64,000 nt of DNA from assembly GCA_007644065.1 (NCBI GenBank), contig VJWN01000004.1, positions 248,001 through 312,000 of the forward strand, in the 5' to 3' direction. This document shows positions 10,460 to 22,037 of this stretch, in pieces. A program made the translations under genes and the position numbers. The DNA comes from Margaritispora aquatica. Lineage: Eukaryota > Ascomycota > Leotiomycetes > Helotiales > Discinellaceae. The notes beneath the pieces are model-generated. The model was given only the letters and a program-made list of their open reading frames with translations, had not been told where the DNA came from and did no database searches. Every line of letters begins with the position of its first letter. Position 1 is the stretch's first letter.

Positions 10460-13400
10460 ATGGCAAACAAACCAGCAATGAGTAGCACTCCAACCTGGTC
10501 TGCAAGCACCAGTGAAACGGTTTCGCAGAGTCCAATAATGGAGGAAGTAGATCCTCATGGCGAGAAGGATGCGCAGATTCCCACTGAACGGCCCGTCATA
10601 TCAAAGCAATGGCAGACAGTCAGACCGGAGGCCTCGAAGAGACACTCAGTATTGGACGATCCGCGGTTGACACGACGTGCTACTGGGGCTTCTGCCTTGA
10701 ATGAAGCTATTTGGAGCAGTCGTGCAATGGCCGAGGACACGACAACCAGCTCTTCCTCCGAGGATGACGACGACGATGAAGATGAGGATACAAATACGGC
10801 GAAACCCAAACTTGGTAGACGAAGAGGACGTCCTCGGAAGGATCCTCGAGGTGAATATTCGCGGTTCAATGTTGGAAACGAAGAGTACAATACACGAGGA
10901 CGAGTGTCGAGGAGAGATGGCAGATTGAATATCAGCGTCAACGAGACCAGCAACAAAGGTTACCTCGCAAAAGCTCTCGGTGCGTCTTTCAAGCACTTGG
11001 GACCCTCTCAATCCAAATCTCCTGGTCCTGGCAGAGGGAAGCTTGCTCGGCATTCCTCAGATGTGTCGAGTACGTCTGATATCCCGCGACCGAAGCTCAA
11101 TATTGTAGTCATGGTGATTGGGAGTCGGGGAGATATCCAACCATTCCTGAAACTGGGCAAGAATCTCAAGGAGTATGGACATCGTGTGCGCATAGCTACA
11201 CATCCGGCCTTTAGGGACTTTGTGCAGAATGATTCAGGTCTCGAGTTCTTCTCTGTGGGAGGTGATCCTGCTGAGCTTATGGCGTTCATGGTGAAGAATC
11301 CGGGCATGATTCCTACAATGGAGACGCTGAAGAAGGGGGAGGTGGGCAGGAGGCGTGATCAGATGGCCGAGATGTTTGAGGGCTTCTGGAGGGCTTGCAT
11401 CAATGCCACGGATGACGAGAAGAATGCTAATAACTTAGATATGATGAGTGGTCATGCCCCGTTTGTGGCAGATGCCATCATTGCAAATCCACCTTCTTTT
11501 GCGCATATTCACTGTGCGGAACGACTGGGCATTCCGTTGCATTTGATGTTTACCTTCCCGTACACTCCAACACAATCGTTTCCACATCCATTGGCAAATA
11601 TCAAGAAGTCAAACGTGGATCCAGGATATGCAAATTTCATGTCTTACCCTTTGGTTGAGATGATGACATGGCAAGGGTTAGGCGATCTGGTGAACCATTT
11701 TCGAGTCAAGACTCTAGGTCTAGAGCCTGTTTCTACTTTATGGGCGCCTGGTCAACTCTACCGTATGAAGGTACCATATACCTACATGTGGTCTCCTGGA
11801 TTGGTACCGAAGCCAAAGGATTGGGGACCAGAAATCGATATTGCTGGATTTGTGTTCCTTGACCTCGCTTCATCATTCGACCCTCCTGAGGATCTCGTTA
11901 AATTTCTCGATGCTGGCGAACCACCCATCTACATTGGATTTGGATCAATTGTGGTAGATGATCCGGACAAGTTTACGACTATGATCTTTGAGGCTGTTAA
12001 GAAAGCTGGTGTGAGAGCGTTGGTGTCTAAGGGCTGGGGTGGACTGGGAGGGGACAATACGCCAGATAATATTTATATGCTTGAGAACACTCCTCACGAT
12101 TGGCTGTTCCCTAAAGTGAAGGCCGTTGTACACCACGGTGGTGCTGGCACGACTGCCATCGGATTGAAGTGTGGAAAGCCTACTATGGTGGTACCTTTCT
12201 TTGGAGATCAACAATTTTGGGGTGCTATGATTGGAAATGCGGGAGCTGGAGCTATGCCAGTACCATACAAGGAGCTGACTGCAGACAAGCTAGCCGATGG
12301 CATTAAGCAGTTGATGACAGAAGAAGCAGCAGTCGAGGCTAAAAAGATTGCAGACTCCATTGAGGCAGAAGGTGATGGCGCTAAGAATGCTGTAACCTCC
12401 TTCCATCGCAGTCTTGTTCTGAAAGGTGAGCATTCGATGCGTTGCTCGATTCTGGAAGATAGGATTGCTGTATGGACACTCAAAAATACCAGCATACGTC
12501 TCTGTGCTCTAGCGGCTGAGATACTGGTCGAGCGCAAGCGAATTGCCTGGAAGCAGCTTCGTCTCATCAGACATAATGAGTGGAACGACTTTGAGGGTCC
12601 TGGTGAGCCGATCACTGGTTTGGGTACCGCTGTGATGGGTTCATTGACGAGCATGGCAACGGGAATCGGAGGCATTCCATATAGGATCACGAAGAATACG
12701 AAGCGACGCGCTAAGCACGAGGAGAAGAAGAAAAGGATTTCAATGGATAAACGACGGAGTATGGATGTTCACCGCAATCGAAGCGATAATATTGGGAAGG
12801 AGAAGAAAGAGAACATCACCAATGGGCAACCAGTGGCTGAAGGTAATGATAATGCAGTGCAGAACAAAAGTAACAGGAGGAGGGCGCAAAGCGAATCTGG
12901 CTCATCCAAGAAACCACCAAATCTACTGCCATCGGATTCAGAAATGAAAGAAACAGGAGGCAAAGACGAGACTGGAGAACCTCTTCATGAGAAGAAGAAA
13001 GCTGAAGAAGAGGCTGATCATGATGATGCCGAGTTATCTGACGATCCGGGTCAACATCCTGCTGAGGAGATGGCGCTAGATGTTGGTAAAGGTTTAGGCA
13101 AGACGGCTGAAGCTATTGCGAGAATGCCGATGGATTTGAGCTTGGCTATTGCTCAAGGTATGTCGAGTCTTAAATTTGGTGAACATAACTAATTCTACCC
13201 TAGGATTTCATAATGCTCCTCGACTCTATGGAGATACTACTGTCAGGAGGTAAGTTCCAATGCTTCACATACTCAAAGATATCATACTAACTTATTCCAG
13301 GCCAACACGTATCACTGGTGTGAAATCTGGTCTAAAAGCTGCAGGCGAAGAATTCGTGTACGGCGTCTATGATGGAGTTACAGGTGTCGTTGTGCAGCCA

Positions 13401-13952
13401 TACAAAGGCGCCCGGGACAACGGTGCGGTCGGATTCGTCAAAGGCGTAGGCATGGGTCTCACAGGCTTAGTCCTGAAAGATCTAGCCGCCATCATTGGCC
13501 CCTTCGGCTACACCTTCAAAGGCGTGCACAAGGAGCTCCTGAAAAGCAAGCAGCCAACACACTTCATCCGCAAAGCCCGCATCGTCGAAGGACAACGCGA
13601 TATGGCTGCCCTTGACGAAAAGGAGAAGGAAGAGGCCATCGCGACCGTCAATCATGGCTGGGCCGTCGTGCAGGAAGTCTGGGCCACCATGGAAGCGAAG
13701 CGAAAGCAAGGTCTCAGGGGTCGCGTGAGTGTGATCAGGGAACACAAGACGTGGCGCTCTAACGGCGCGTTTGAGAATATCGAGCAAGCGGAGAAGGCGC
13801 TCGAGGCGACGAAGAGAGGCGAGAGTTTTGATGGCGTGTTTGAGCAGCGAAGGGAGGAGTTAAAGGCTGCTGAGCAGCCGAGGCAAACGGCTTTGAAGGA
13901 TGATGTGCAGAAGGAGAGCGGAAAGCAGGAGAGGAAGGACGTTAAGAACTGA
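10460..13952 (+). CDS. UDP-glucose:sterol glucosyltransferase-like protein with a Vps13/Atg2-like tail
   Basis: The product is a 1131-residue protein encoded by exons 10460-13157, 13204-13249 and 13301-13952. Residues 1-210 are disordered, with an acidic run (about 97-110) followed at once by an AT-hook-like RRGRPRK (about 121-127). From about 212 comes the glycosyltransferase family 28/1 fold: NIVVMVIGSRGDIQPFLKLG at its start and the nucleotide-sugar signature HHGGAGTTAIGLKCGKPT near 558, followed by PFFGDQQFWG. These are hallmarks of sterol 3-beta-glucosyltransferases, which glucosylate membrane sterols. Unlike Atg26, no PH or GRAM domain precedes the catalytic part. After a long charged segment, exon 3 encodes a Gly/Val-rich block (about 916-990, GVYDGVTGVVVQPYKGA and GFVKGVGMGLTGLVLKD). 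It resembles the C-terminal module of Vps13-type lipid transfer proteins. Sterol is the likely acceptor but unproven. Confidence 0.85.
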
Positions 13953-14797
13953 TAATAGAGCGGGGAAAACCGTGGCCGTGGTAGTGGCCGTGGCCATGGC
14001 CATGGCGTTGATGATACCATGTTATCCACGATAGATCTGCATCTTAGAGGTAGATCAGATTCCGGGATCTAGCGATAGTGATAGCGATGGCGTTTGGCGT
14101 GGCATTTTCTTTTTTCCCCCTCATGTCAAGATGATGTAATCTTAGTGTTTGATTCTAATGCATATGAGGATGAAGATGAAAATGATATGAAAATACCCAA
14201 GTAGCATTCACATCACAAAATCTTCACTCCATTTGCTCTGCGATCTCCCCATGCGGTAGGCCAAATAGCCAGTATCATTTACTTGCGAACAATAACTATT
14301 TTTATTTTCCATGTAGTTCTAACATACTTCATCACATACCTTTTTCTTAGTATGGTTCAGCGACTCTTCTGATTCCAACTCTCATGCATAACAGCCATCT
14401 ACGTCTTTCCTCTTCCTTAAATCTTTGGAGATTCTCGTGCTGACTTTGAAGGGAGTATCTGATATTCGTTCTTAGATCTTGGTTCATTTGCTATTGAGGG
14501 AAGTTTACAACGCAAGGAATAGAAACTTATACTGTTATGTATAGCCGTTCCATAGCCATTGAGAAGATTTTATTCTCGTCTCATTTGATGATAGTTCATG
14601 AAGCGGTAGCACCACTTCGTTTCAAAATAGAATTTTAAAAGAGCAAGAATGATGTTATAGAAATCTAAATTTCTTCCACTTATGACACCCTATGGCAATT
14701 AAGCGACAATTAATACCATGTTTGCACGTATAAATCAAAGACGTGATTACTAATTAATACATGCTTGAATTATCTATTTAATACTCAGCAACCTGAA
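13953..14797. other. Spacer between convergent genes
   Basis: About 845 bp, AT-rich after 14200. A GTGGCCGTGG/CCATGGCCATGG stretch at 13972-14006 is the only notable simple sequence. No gene is supported. Confidence 0.5.
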
Positions 14798-16754
14798 TTA
14801 ACTCCTCCTACCAAGTCGGAAATCCTCCGGCTCGGGAGTCTCTCTCCAGCGACCTCCGTCGTCGTTCCGAGCATCTCTCGTACTCCAGAGTCGTGTCTCC
14901 GCATTATTGAAACGCACTCCTTCCGCCCAATTCTGTTCCTCGTCTCCGTTCTCACGACCACCATATAGACCTTGGAAACCAATTTGCTGTAAGCCAGCAG
15001 GTGAGGCAGCACGACGAGTTCGAAATGATCGCCATGAGCTTCTAGAAGCTCGTTGCTCAGGAGCTGGACTTGCCATTCGTGCCTCATTCATCCCATCACC
15101 ATCAATTCCGGTGCGTCTCGCTGCTGCCCTGGTCACTGGCGCAGTGTATGATGGATGATATCTCGATTGGTGTCTAGACTCTGGCAAATGAGCTGGGGTT
15201 TGCGGTTGTGTTGCTGGAGAAATGCTGTCGTTGTATACATCGCTTGCTTGAAATGACGTTTGAATATCCGTATGTCCTCTTTGGCTTTGGCGAGGTGTGG
15301 AAGCTGCAGAACGCGATTCTATTGTCGCGGGACTATCTCCCAAGTCTTGGTCACGATGTGACGGAGAGCGAACGCGGCGACCAGAAATCACTCGTTGTGC
15401 TTGTCGCAGCAAACCTATAGGGCTGAACCTCGTCCTAGACTGTAAGAAGTCAGTATGGCGAATTAAAGCAAGCACGAGATGCCTACCGGTGGACTTGAGC
15501 TCATATCGTTTCTCAATACAGTTGCTGGACTTGAAAAGCTATTGCTATTTGGTTCGCCATTAGTGTTTACAGGCGAAGTCGAATGACTTCTTGTAGGACT
15601 TGCTGATGGGGACTGCTGCGATTCGGGTGATACGCTGCGAGAAACGGAAGAGAATGGATGTGGCAAAGGAAGATGTGGAGACGAGAAGATGAAATCTCTG
15701 CTTCTATCAATTAATCTGGAATACGAATCTTGTGCTGCAATCTCGGAGTTATCGACGTCCCGTTGAGGTACCTCTGATGCAGTAGAGGGCACTCGTGAAC
15801 TTTGTAGCGAGCTACCCCGCAAATCATCACGTAGGCTGATATCTTCAGTGGAAGGACGACTGAGATTTGTCATACTGGAAGTGACTCGCTCTTGCTCGTA
15901 AGCAGCACTAGATCTTTCTGTTGAGTCAAAGGAAAAACTATTTGTCTGGTGTCTGTGACGGCGTGGTGATCGTTGGTTCAGTCTTCGAGCTGGTTGAGCA
16001 AACATCATTCCGGGTGTATTGTGAGTAGCGACTCGAGAAGCCACACGAGGTGTGAGAGCAAATCCAGGAAGACGTTCTGGAGAACTTGACGCATTTTGAG
16101 ATATGAACAGTGGCGAACGTGGTAGTAGCCGACTATTGATACGCCTAGGAGGAAGTTGCAAGCCAGGAGGGGTAGATATGTCATCAGGTTCTCAAGAGAG
16201 GATCAGTAAAAGTTTACCTAGTGGTGGATCTTCTTACGAAATGGTGAAGATTGCCGCATGCTTTCATCGCCGGCGAGAGCAGCAGGACTTTCTACGAAGC
16301 CTCCATAGTGAAAATCGTCTTTGGATGGTGATCTTGAGCGTCTTTGTTGTTGCCCCTGTTGTGAATCTTCCTCCGCTGCCTCAGGAGAGTTCTGCGGACT
16401 GACTTGAATGTATTCTTGCTCCTCACCGTTGTCTGAACTGGTTGGATCATCTCTTGGACTAAGATTCTCTGTGGATACCGAGTGGTGATCTTGACTAGCC
16501 ACATCGGATTCATCTTGATGGATCCTAGGTGAAGCATGAAGTGGTTGTCGTCTCCCTGTTGTGCGTATGCTCGCGTATTGCTTCTCAATGAATTCCAGTC
16601 TATCCTCGTTAGGCTTGCCAAACTTCAAACCAAAGTCTGGATAATCATCGAAGTCCAGGATTTGTCCATTCTCTTTACCTTTTTGTTTTCGCCTATCGTA
16701 GTCGATTAAGTCTCTACGACTGAGGCCAATGCCAGTAGCTGATAGGCGAATCAT
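14798..16754 (-). CDS. Uncharacterised disordered protein, three exons
   Basis: The product is a 620-residue protein encoded by complement exons 16238-16754, 15487-16190 and 14798-15439. All joins keep phase, and the first join reads SSPF-QPDDISTPPGLQLPP. I recognise no domain. The N-terminus MIRLSATGIGLSRRDLIDYDRRKQ, followed by DFDDYPDFGLKFGKPNEDRL, is ordered-looking and probably the conserved part. Nearly everything after residue 60 is Ser/Arg/Pro/Gln-rich with many SP, SR and RS dipeptides, suggesting heavy phosphorylation. A further conserved-looking patch sits at the C-terminus (GLQQIGFQGLYGG through DGGRWRETPEPEDFRLG). No signal peptide or membrane helix is present. Role unknown. Confidence 0.68.
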
Positions 16755-17155
16755 GGCGACGGTGGAGCGAGATGGGGTGAGTTAAGAAGCAAAGTTGAGA
16801 GAGTGTTGGTTGAAAGAATGGACAAGATCAATATTGATATAGTTAAGCCATCGATTAGGTAAATCATTTATGGTAAGCACACTTAGTACATGTAAAGTGC
16901 TCCTTCCTTGAGGGAGGAGTGGTACCAGAGGAAGGGGCGACATGGAATACCTTCTTTGTCCATAAAAATATAGCATTTGTGTTTCATCTAACAATAACAA
17001 TAGCAATAGCAATGCTGCTAACCATATTGGGTCACCATGTGATGCAATAGTTGTAAGGTCATCATCCCATGGAAAGTATATGTAGTATACAGCATCCATC
17101 TTATGCATTAAATGCGTAGTATATACCATCTTCATTTAAGAGCTCTTCCCTTGCA
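16755..17155. other. Spacer
   Basis: About 400 bp between two minus-strand genes hold the promoter of the gene to the left and the 3' end of the lyase. Nothing else is recognised. Confidence 0.5.
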
Positions 17156-18244
17156 CTACAGGGTACCATATCCACCATTTGACAACCCAGTACTGGCCTG
17201 ATTTGTATAAATCTTACCTACCGTCCCCAAAGAAGCCACAGTGCTAACAGCAAAAGCATCAACCTCATCTCTCGGCCAAGCCCCCGCATTAGCCAACACA
17301 TAGTCGAACGCCTGCGCAGCTGTATACGTTACCATACCCAACGACGAGTTCGCCCAAGGTGCAGTCAAGACCGTTGCACTCCCGACCGAGTTTCCTGAGC
17401 CTCCATTCAGCACCCCGTCTTTGTTGCTATCGATGTAGTTGCCCGTGGCATACACGCTCTGGTCAGCCGCCATCTGGTAGTAAGCATTCTTGGATGTAGT
17501 GGTGCTGGGTCCCGTGATGAAGTAGTTGTTGATGATGTCGTGGGAGAAGTAGCCTGCAGTGTTGCCGGATGTGTACGCTGCTTGGTAGTTGTACACGACG
17601 TTGTTGATGAATTGAGTGTTGTCTTTTGAGAGGGGTTGGCGGTTGTGTGCGCTTACCCAGAGGTTGCCATAGAATGTTGAAGGGCCTTTCTCAACGTGCG
17701 CACCAAATTGCTGACCGATGGGGAATGCAATGATGGAGTTTGAGACGGTGATGTTCACAGCTCCAACGGCGTCGATGGTGTCCCATTGGCCGTACTCGAA
17801 CGAACAGTGGTCTAGGATGACATTGGAAGCGGTACCCATGTTGAAAGCGCTTTTGCCAGTCTGCGGATCAAGGTTCCCTTGTCTGATTCGCAAGTTGCGA
17901 ATGATGATGTTATTCTTGCCACTTGCTGAAAGTTCAGCGGCCATGATTCCAATACCAGGAGCTGGTGCTGTTTGGCCATTGACGGTGATGTGGCTGGACA
18001 TTGACACAGCAGAACTCAATACGATGTAGCCACTGACATCGAAAATAACATTGCGGTTGGAGGCACTGACTGCATCACGGAAGGAACCTGCACCTGAGTC
18101 GTTCAGGTTAGTGACGTGGTAGTCTGTCCCTCCGGTTCCTCCTGTCGACACTGCACCGAAACCGATAGCTCCTGGGAAGGCGAGCGAATTGACTGTCGAG
18201 GTTAAAAATGTTGCCAAAGCACCACATATATATTTGGAATGCAT
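17156..18244 (-). CDS. Secreted pectate lyase, polysaccharide lyase family 1
   Basis: The product is a 362-residue single-exon protein. Residues 1-22 form a signal peptide (cleavage near NSLA/FPGA). The mature start, FPGAIGFGAVSTGGTGGTDYHVTNLNDSGAGSFRDAV in pattern, is the classic N-terminal block of PL1 lyases. It is followed by parallel beta-helix rungs (NVIFDVSGYI, ITVNGQTAPAPG, NIIIRNLRIRQG). VILDHCSFEYGQWDTID supplies the usual calcium-binding acidic residues. FYGNLWVSAHNRQP contains the Arg that acts as catalytic base in this family. PL1 enzymes cleave de-esterified polygalacturonan by beta-elimination in a calcium-dependent way outside the cell. The length is normal and nothing essential appears missing. 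Confidence 0.9.
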   Translation of the reverse strand: MHSKYICGALATFLTSTVNSLAFPGAIGFGAVSTGGTGGTDYHVTNLNDSGAGSFRDAVSASNRNVIFDVSGYIVLSSAVSMSSHITVNGQTAPAPGIGIMAAELSASGKNNIIIRNLRIRQGNLDPQTGKSAFNMGTASNVILDHCSFEYGQWDTIDAVGAVNITVSNSIIAFPIGQQFGAHVEKGPSTFYGNLWVSAHNRQPLSKDNTQFINNVVYNYQAAYTSGNTAGYFSHDIINNYFITGPSTTTSKNAYYQMAADQSVYATGNYIDSNKDGVLNGGSGNSVGSATVLTAPWANSSLGMVTYTAAQAFDYVLANAGAWPRDEVDAFAVSTVASLGTVGKIYTNQASTGLSNGGYGTL

Positions 18245-19344
18245 TTTGCTGGCTTTTGAGACTCAGTAACTTGGCTTTGGAGGGGTGAAGAGCCTTGAGG
18301 TGAACTTTCCTTCGCAGTAAGGAATTGCCATTCTTTTAAATATCCCATCTCGGTATACACTTTCGCGAGATTACATCTGCATATATTCGGCACTGAATAA
18401 TCCTCCAACACCATAGTCAACTTCCTCCAGTTGGGTAAGCCCCGCATGATGGACAATCAAATTGAAACCGGCAATGGCGTGCACGGTGAGATGCACGACC
18501 GAAAGCCAAAATCTAGGTTTCCTCCAATCCAAAGCTTGGAAAATGCTTGTTTGAATTTCAAGCGAGAAGGGTCTTTTAAAGGTTAAAGATGAACGTGGGG
18601 TAAGTTCAGGCTAATAGGAGATCTTCTATTACGGTTGATGTTTTGCATACGAGAGGAATCAGCCTCAATCGCCCTTGTTCTTAAGCGAGGCTCCGGATCA
18701 GGTGATTTGGCTGCAAACACTCAAATGGAGCTTGAGGGATCGTATCACGAGCTCTTTACCTGCATATGCGCGTTGATCATTTAGAATTTGGTCAAGAATT
18801 CAATATAACCAAATTCCTCGAATTGTGATACATATGTCTTAGTGGCAGAAGAATATAAAGCTGTGGAACAGAATTTGACCACCAAGTCAAATCAAAATTT
18901 GAAAACATGCCAATAAATGTTCTTCTAAGAATCTGCACATGATGATGTACTCCACAGAAATGTATTGTCGAGGCGAAAATGAACGTTTTATACTGAGTTG
19001 AGTAAATTTCCTAGATTTTTTATGAATGTTTGTTCTTCAATGTTCGATTTGGTTAAGCGAGTGACGAGAATGAATGATCGTTGTTGAGAGTAAAAGCAGC
19101 TTTGAGATAAGTTTAACTTCAACGCAAGAACAAACTGATATCACAGATAAGGAAGATGGTAGATGGGGAAAAGTTGAACAGACGATGCTGACTGACCAAG
19201 GAGAAGTCAGTAGGAAATCAATTGATGAATTGGTATAATTTTCTCCCATCTGAGACATCTATAATCTCTTCAATTCGTCTACTCAATACTTACAACAACT
19301 GACTCTTCATTACCTAGTCATACATATATCAGACCCACTTCGCC
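18245..19344. other. Spacer upstream of the pectate lyase
   Basis: About 1.1 kb, AT-rich, hold the lyase promoter and the 3' end of the methyltransferase. No gene or repeat is supported. Confidence 0.5.
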
Positions 19345-20836
19345 TTATGCAATGGCACACTCAACACAAGCCTCAGGCTCACTTCCCCTCCAAATCTTCA
19401 TAATTTTCAACCCATTTTTCGCCAGCAGTTCCCTCCATTGCTTCTCGTTCCTCTCAAGTCCACCAATAGGAAACATGCTAAAATCCCTCACAGCCTCCTG
19501 CATCGAGCACCCCGTATCGGGCAATACCAGATCCGCAAGCAACAGCTTGCTCTTCGGCTGCTCCCGCATGAGCGGTACAAGCTGCTGCAAGAACGCACCG
19601 CAGTCCTGGTCATTCCAGTCGTGGAAAATGTGTCGGTAGTGGTAGATATGCGCGTCCTTTACCGGCTGTGGCGTGAACATATCGTGCGCCATGAACTCGA
19701 TGCCGGCCGGCGGTGTCGGGATCGCAGCAAACGTGGACGCGAGATCTTGCACGATGAAGCGGCCTTTGATGGATGGGTTTTTGGCCCGCACTTCCTCCAT
19801 GATATGACCTTGTCCGCCGGCAATGTCGACGATGGCCACCTCACCATCCTTGATATCCATCTTGGCCATCTCTTCGCCGAACGGGTACGCATTCACGGCT
19901 AGAGCACCATTACCGAGGGATTTCATCCCCGCGACCATATTCATAGCGCGCTCAGGGTGGGCTCCTAGGAACGTCCAGAGCTCCTCGCCGTTCGACCATT
20001 TAAATGGTGTCCCGGATTCTTTGGTGGGCGCTTTGTAGTTATGCTCGGCGAGCGTGCGGGGCATGGCGAGGATAGAGGGAAGGATCTCTTGGAAGAGGAA
20101 GGAGTTGAAGGCACGGTGGTCGGGGTTCAGGTAGGGTTGACCGAGGGAGGTGAGCGAGTATCCGGGCCCGGGAATATCGGCGAGGACACCAGCTGCGGTC
20201 AGTTGACGGAAGACTCGAACTGTGGAAAGTCAATGTTAGTTTCAATTACGATGCATGGTGTTGATTGGAAAACTAGACACTTACTGATCATGATTTCATC
20301 TGCTCCAGTGGCCTTCACAGCTTCAGCTAGAGAAAGTGTCTTTCCTCCTTCGAACTTTGACCACAAGCCCATCTGCGACACTACCTCCAAAGCTGCACTG
20401 ACATTGACCTAGTGATGAAGTTATAACCTTATTCCGTCTTCACTGTCTCAAGCGAGGACAAATACACCCCAATTGAAAGTGTAGTAACAAACTACACACA
20501 TTGACAACATTTTGAAATTGAAATATACAAAAACTTCCTTTGGAGCTCTAACCAACATGGAAGCAAGCGACACATAAACAAATTACAGGTCAAGAACTCA
20601 TGACACGCGTGTGATACTAAAGTACGGAACAACCAAGATAAAACACTAACCTGATAAATCCGAGGCCAAACCTCAGTATTCGGCTCCTCCAAAGCATTCA
20701 GCAACTGTCTCGCTTCAGTCTGCAACTTCCTCCGCGCAAACGCAGCATCCGCGCCTGTCGAAGTCTCAAACTCCTTATTCGCAACATTAATGCTCGCGAC
20801 CAAGCTGGCGATTTCTGAGGAGTATGGGACTGCCAT
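19345..20836 (-). CDS. SAM-dependent O-methyltransferase (COMT-like, class I plant/fungal type)
   Basis: The product is a 394-residue cytosolic enzyme from complement exons 20651-20836, 20285-20408 and 19345-20219. The phases fit, and the joins restore an N-terminal winged-helix dimerisation domain (LEVVSQMGLW, then RVFRQLTAAGVLADIPGPGYSLT). The SAM-binding motif is VAIVDIAGGQGHIMEEV. The acidic DMF block follows, and HIFHDWNDQDC contains the His that serves as catalytic base in plant-type O-methyltransferases. GGLERNEKQWRELLAKNG is the usual C-terminal motif. Such enzymes methylate hydroxyl groups of aromatic or polyketide metabolites. No polyketide synthase, NRPS or P450 lies nearby, so it may act alone or on a pathway elsewhere. 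Confidence 0.88.
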
Positions 20837-22037
20837 TGTGGTAAGCCTGTAAATGAAATTCGCTATGTGTGAGTGGGACTGGTTGGAGAACAGGAGTGTG
20901 TAGAGAGTATGAAGTGAGGGTTTGGAGATTCAGGAACGAAGTGAAATGCACGAATTCGAATTCATCAGTCGGGGGGGATGAATGGATCCATGACTGGGAC
21001 CTTGCATATCTACCCAACCTAGCCTCCTTTCCTGTATTGTATCCAATTCTGCTTGTAAGTGGGATTGCTCCCAACCGTTTCAACACTTTACACTGGGGCT
21101 CTATGTCATGCCATCTTAACCATCCCAAGATACAAGTCCAAGTTCCAAAGAGGAAGTATGCAGGCATGAGGCGTAGGGCTAGGGTACATCTTGCAGAAGA
21201 CGGTAGCGATCAACAAACTTACTATCCCATTTCCTACCCCCTCCACCCTGCGTTTCCCAATCCAGCCTCCAGACACGAGTACGTCTCCAGAAAATAGACG
21301 AGGCCTCGGTCATCTCACAACATGATAGGCCAGCTCACTCGCTTAAAGATATACAGAGATATCTTTCGCCTCGCTCAACCATCCCCTGCGATGAGAAAAT
21401 CCATATGCGTGGGTCGAGCATGGATCAACTCTCGGAGGAATAGCGGGGATCGACTCACTTGAATACGCACGCGCGTTGAAATGCGGGGCGTCATGGGATC
21501 TGGCAGTGGATAGGAAGGTTGGGCCCGTCGTCCTCGAGTCAAGTGCCGCTGTCAGTGTCCGTCTTTGAATCATGCGATTATTAGTCCGAAGTGCCTGAGA
21601 AGTGGTCTGGAAATCTGAAATTCCTGTCCACTCACCTACCCTCTTTGGAGTGAGAGTGCATAAGATTAATGGGACCTGAAGCAGTGGAAATATTGCGTGT
21701 GTTGATATAGTTGGAAACTTAATGCATAGGAATAGTCTGCTGGCCTTGCTCCGTCTCTTGTATGCGTAGCCTTATTGTTGTCCCCACATGAAACGAGCGA
21801 CATGCCAATATCATGACAATACAGTATTATACAAAATCCACTCCTATGGCTCCACAATCACCCCTGATTACCCCATCCATAAATGGTCTGCTTTCACCGT
21901 CTTTTCTCCGACCTTTCGTGGATACTCTGTAAGACCAAAGATACCGAAAGTCTTGTGTGGATGCTCATCCCCATCACGATGGGAGTCTCAGTCTCGTTTG
22001 TGCCTCCACATTACCAGGTACAATCGAAGACCCCAGT
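20837..22037. other. 1.2-kb spacer
   Basis: This holds the promoter side of the methyltransferase and the 3' side of the membrane protein gene. Only short overlapping ORFs occur on both strands, and none has a recognisable composition. Confidence 0.5.

Noticed and set aside
13972..14006. GTGGCCGTGG/CCATGGCCATGG stretch, considered as a hairpin terminator
   Set aside because: Too irregular to form a defined stem. Hairpin terminators are not expected for RNA polymerase II genes.
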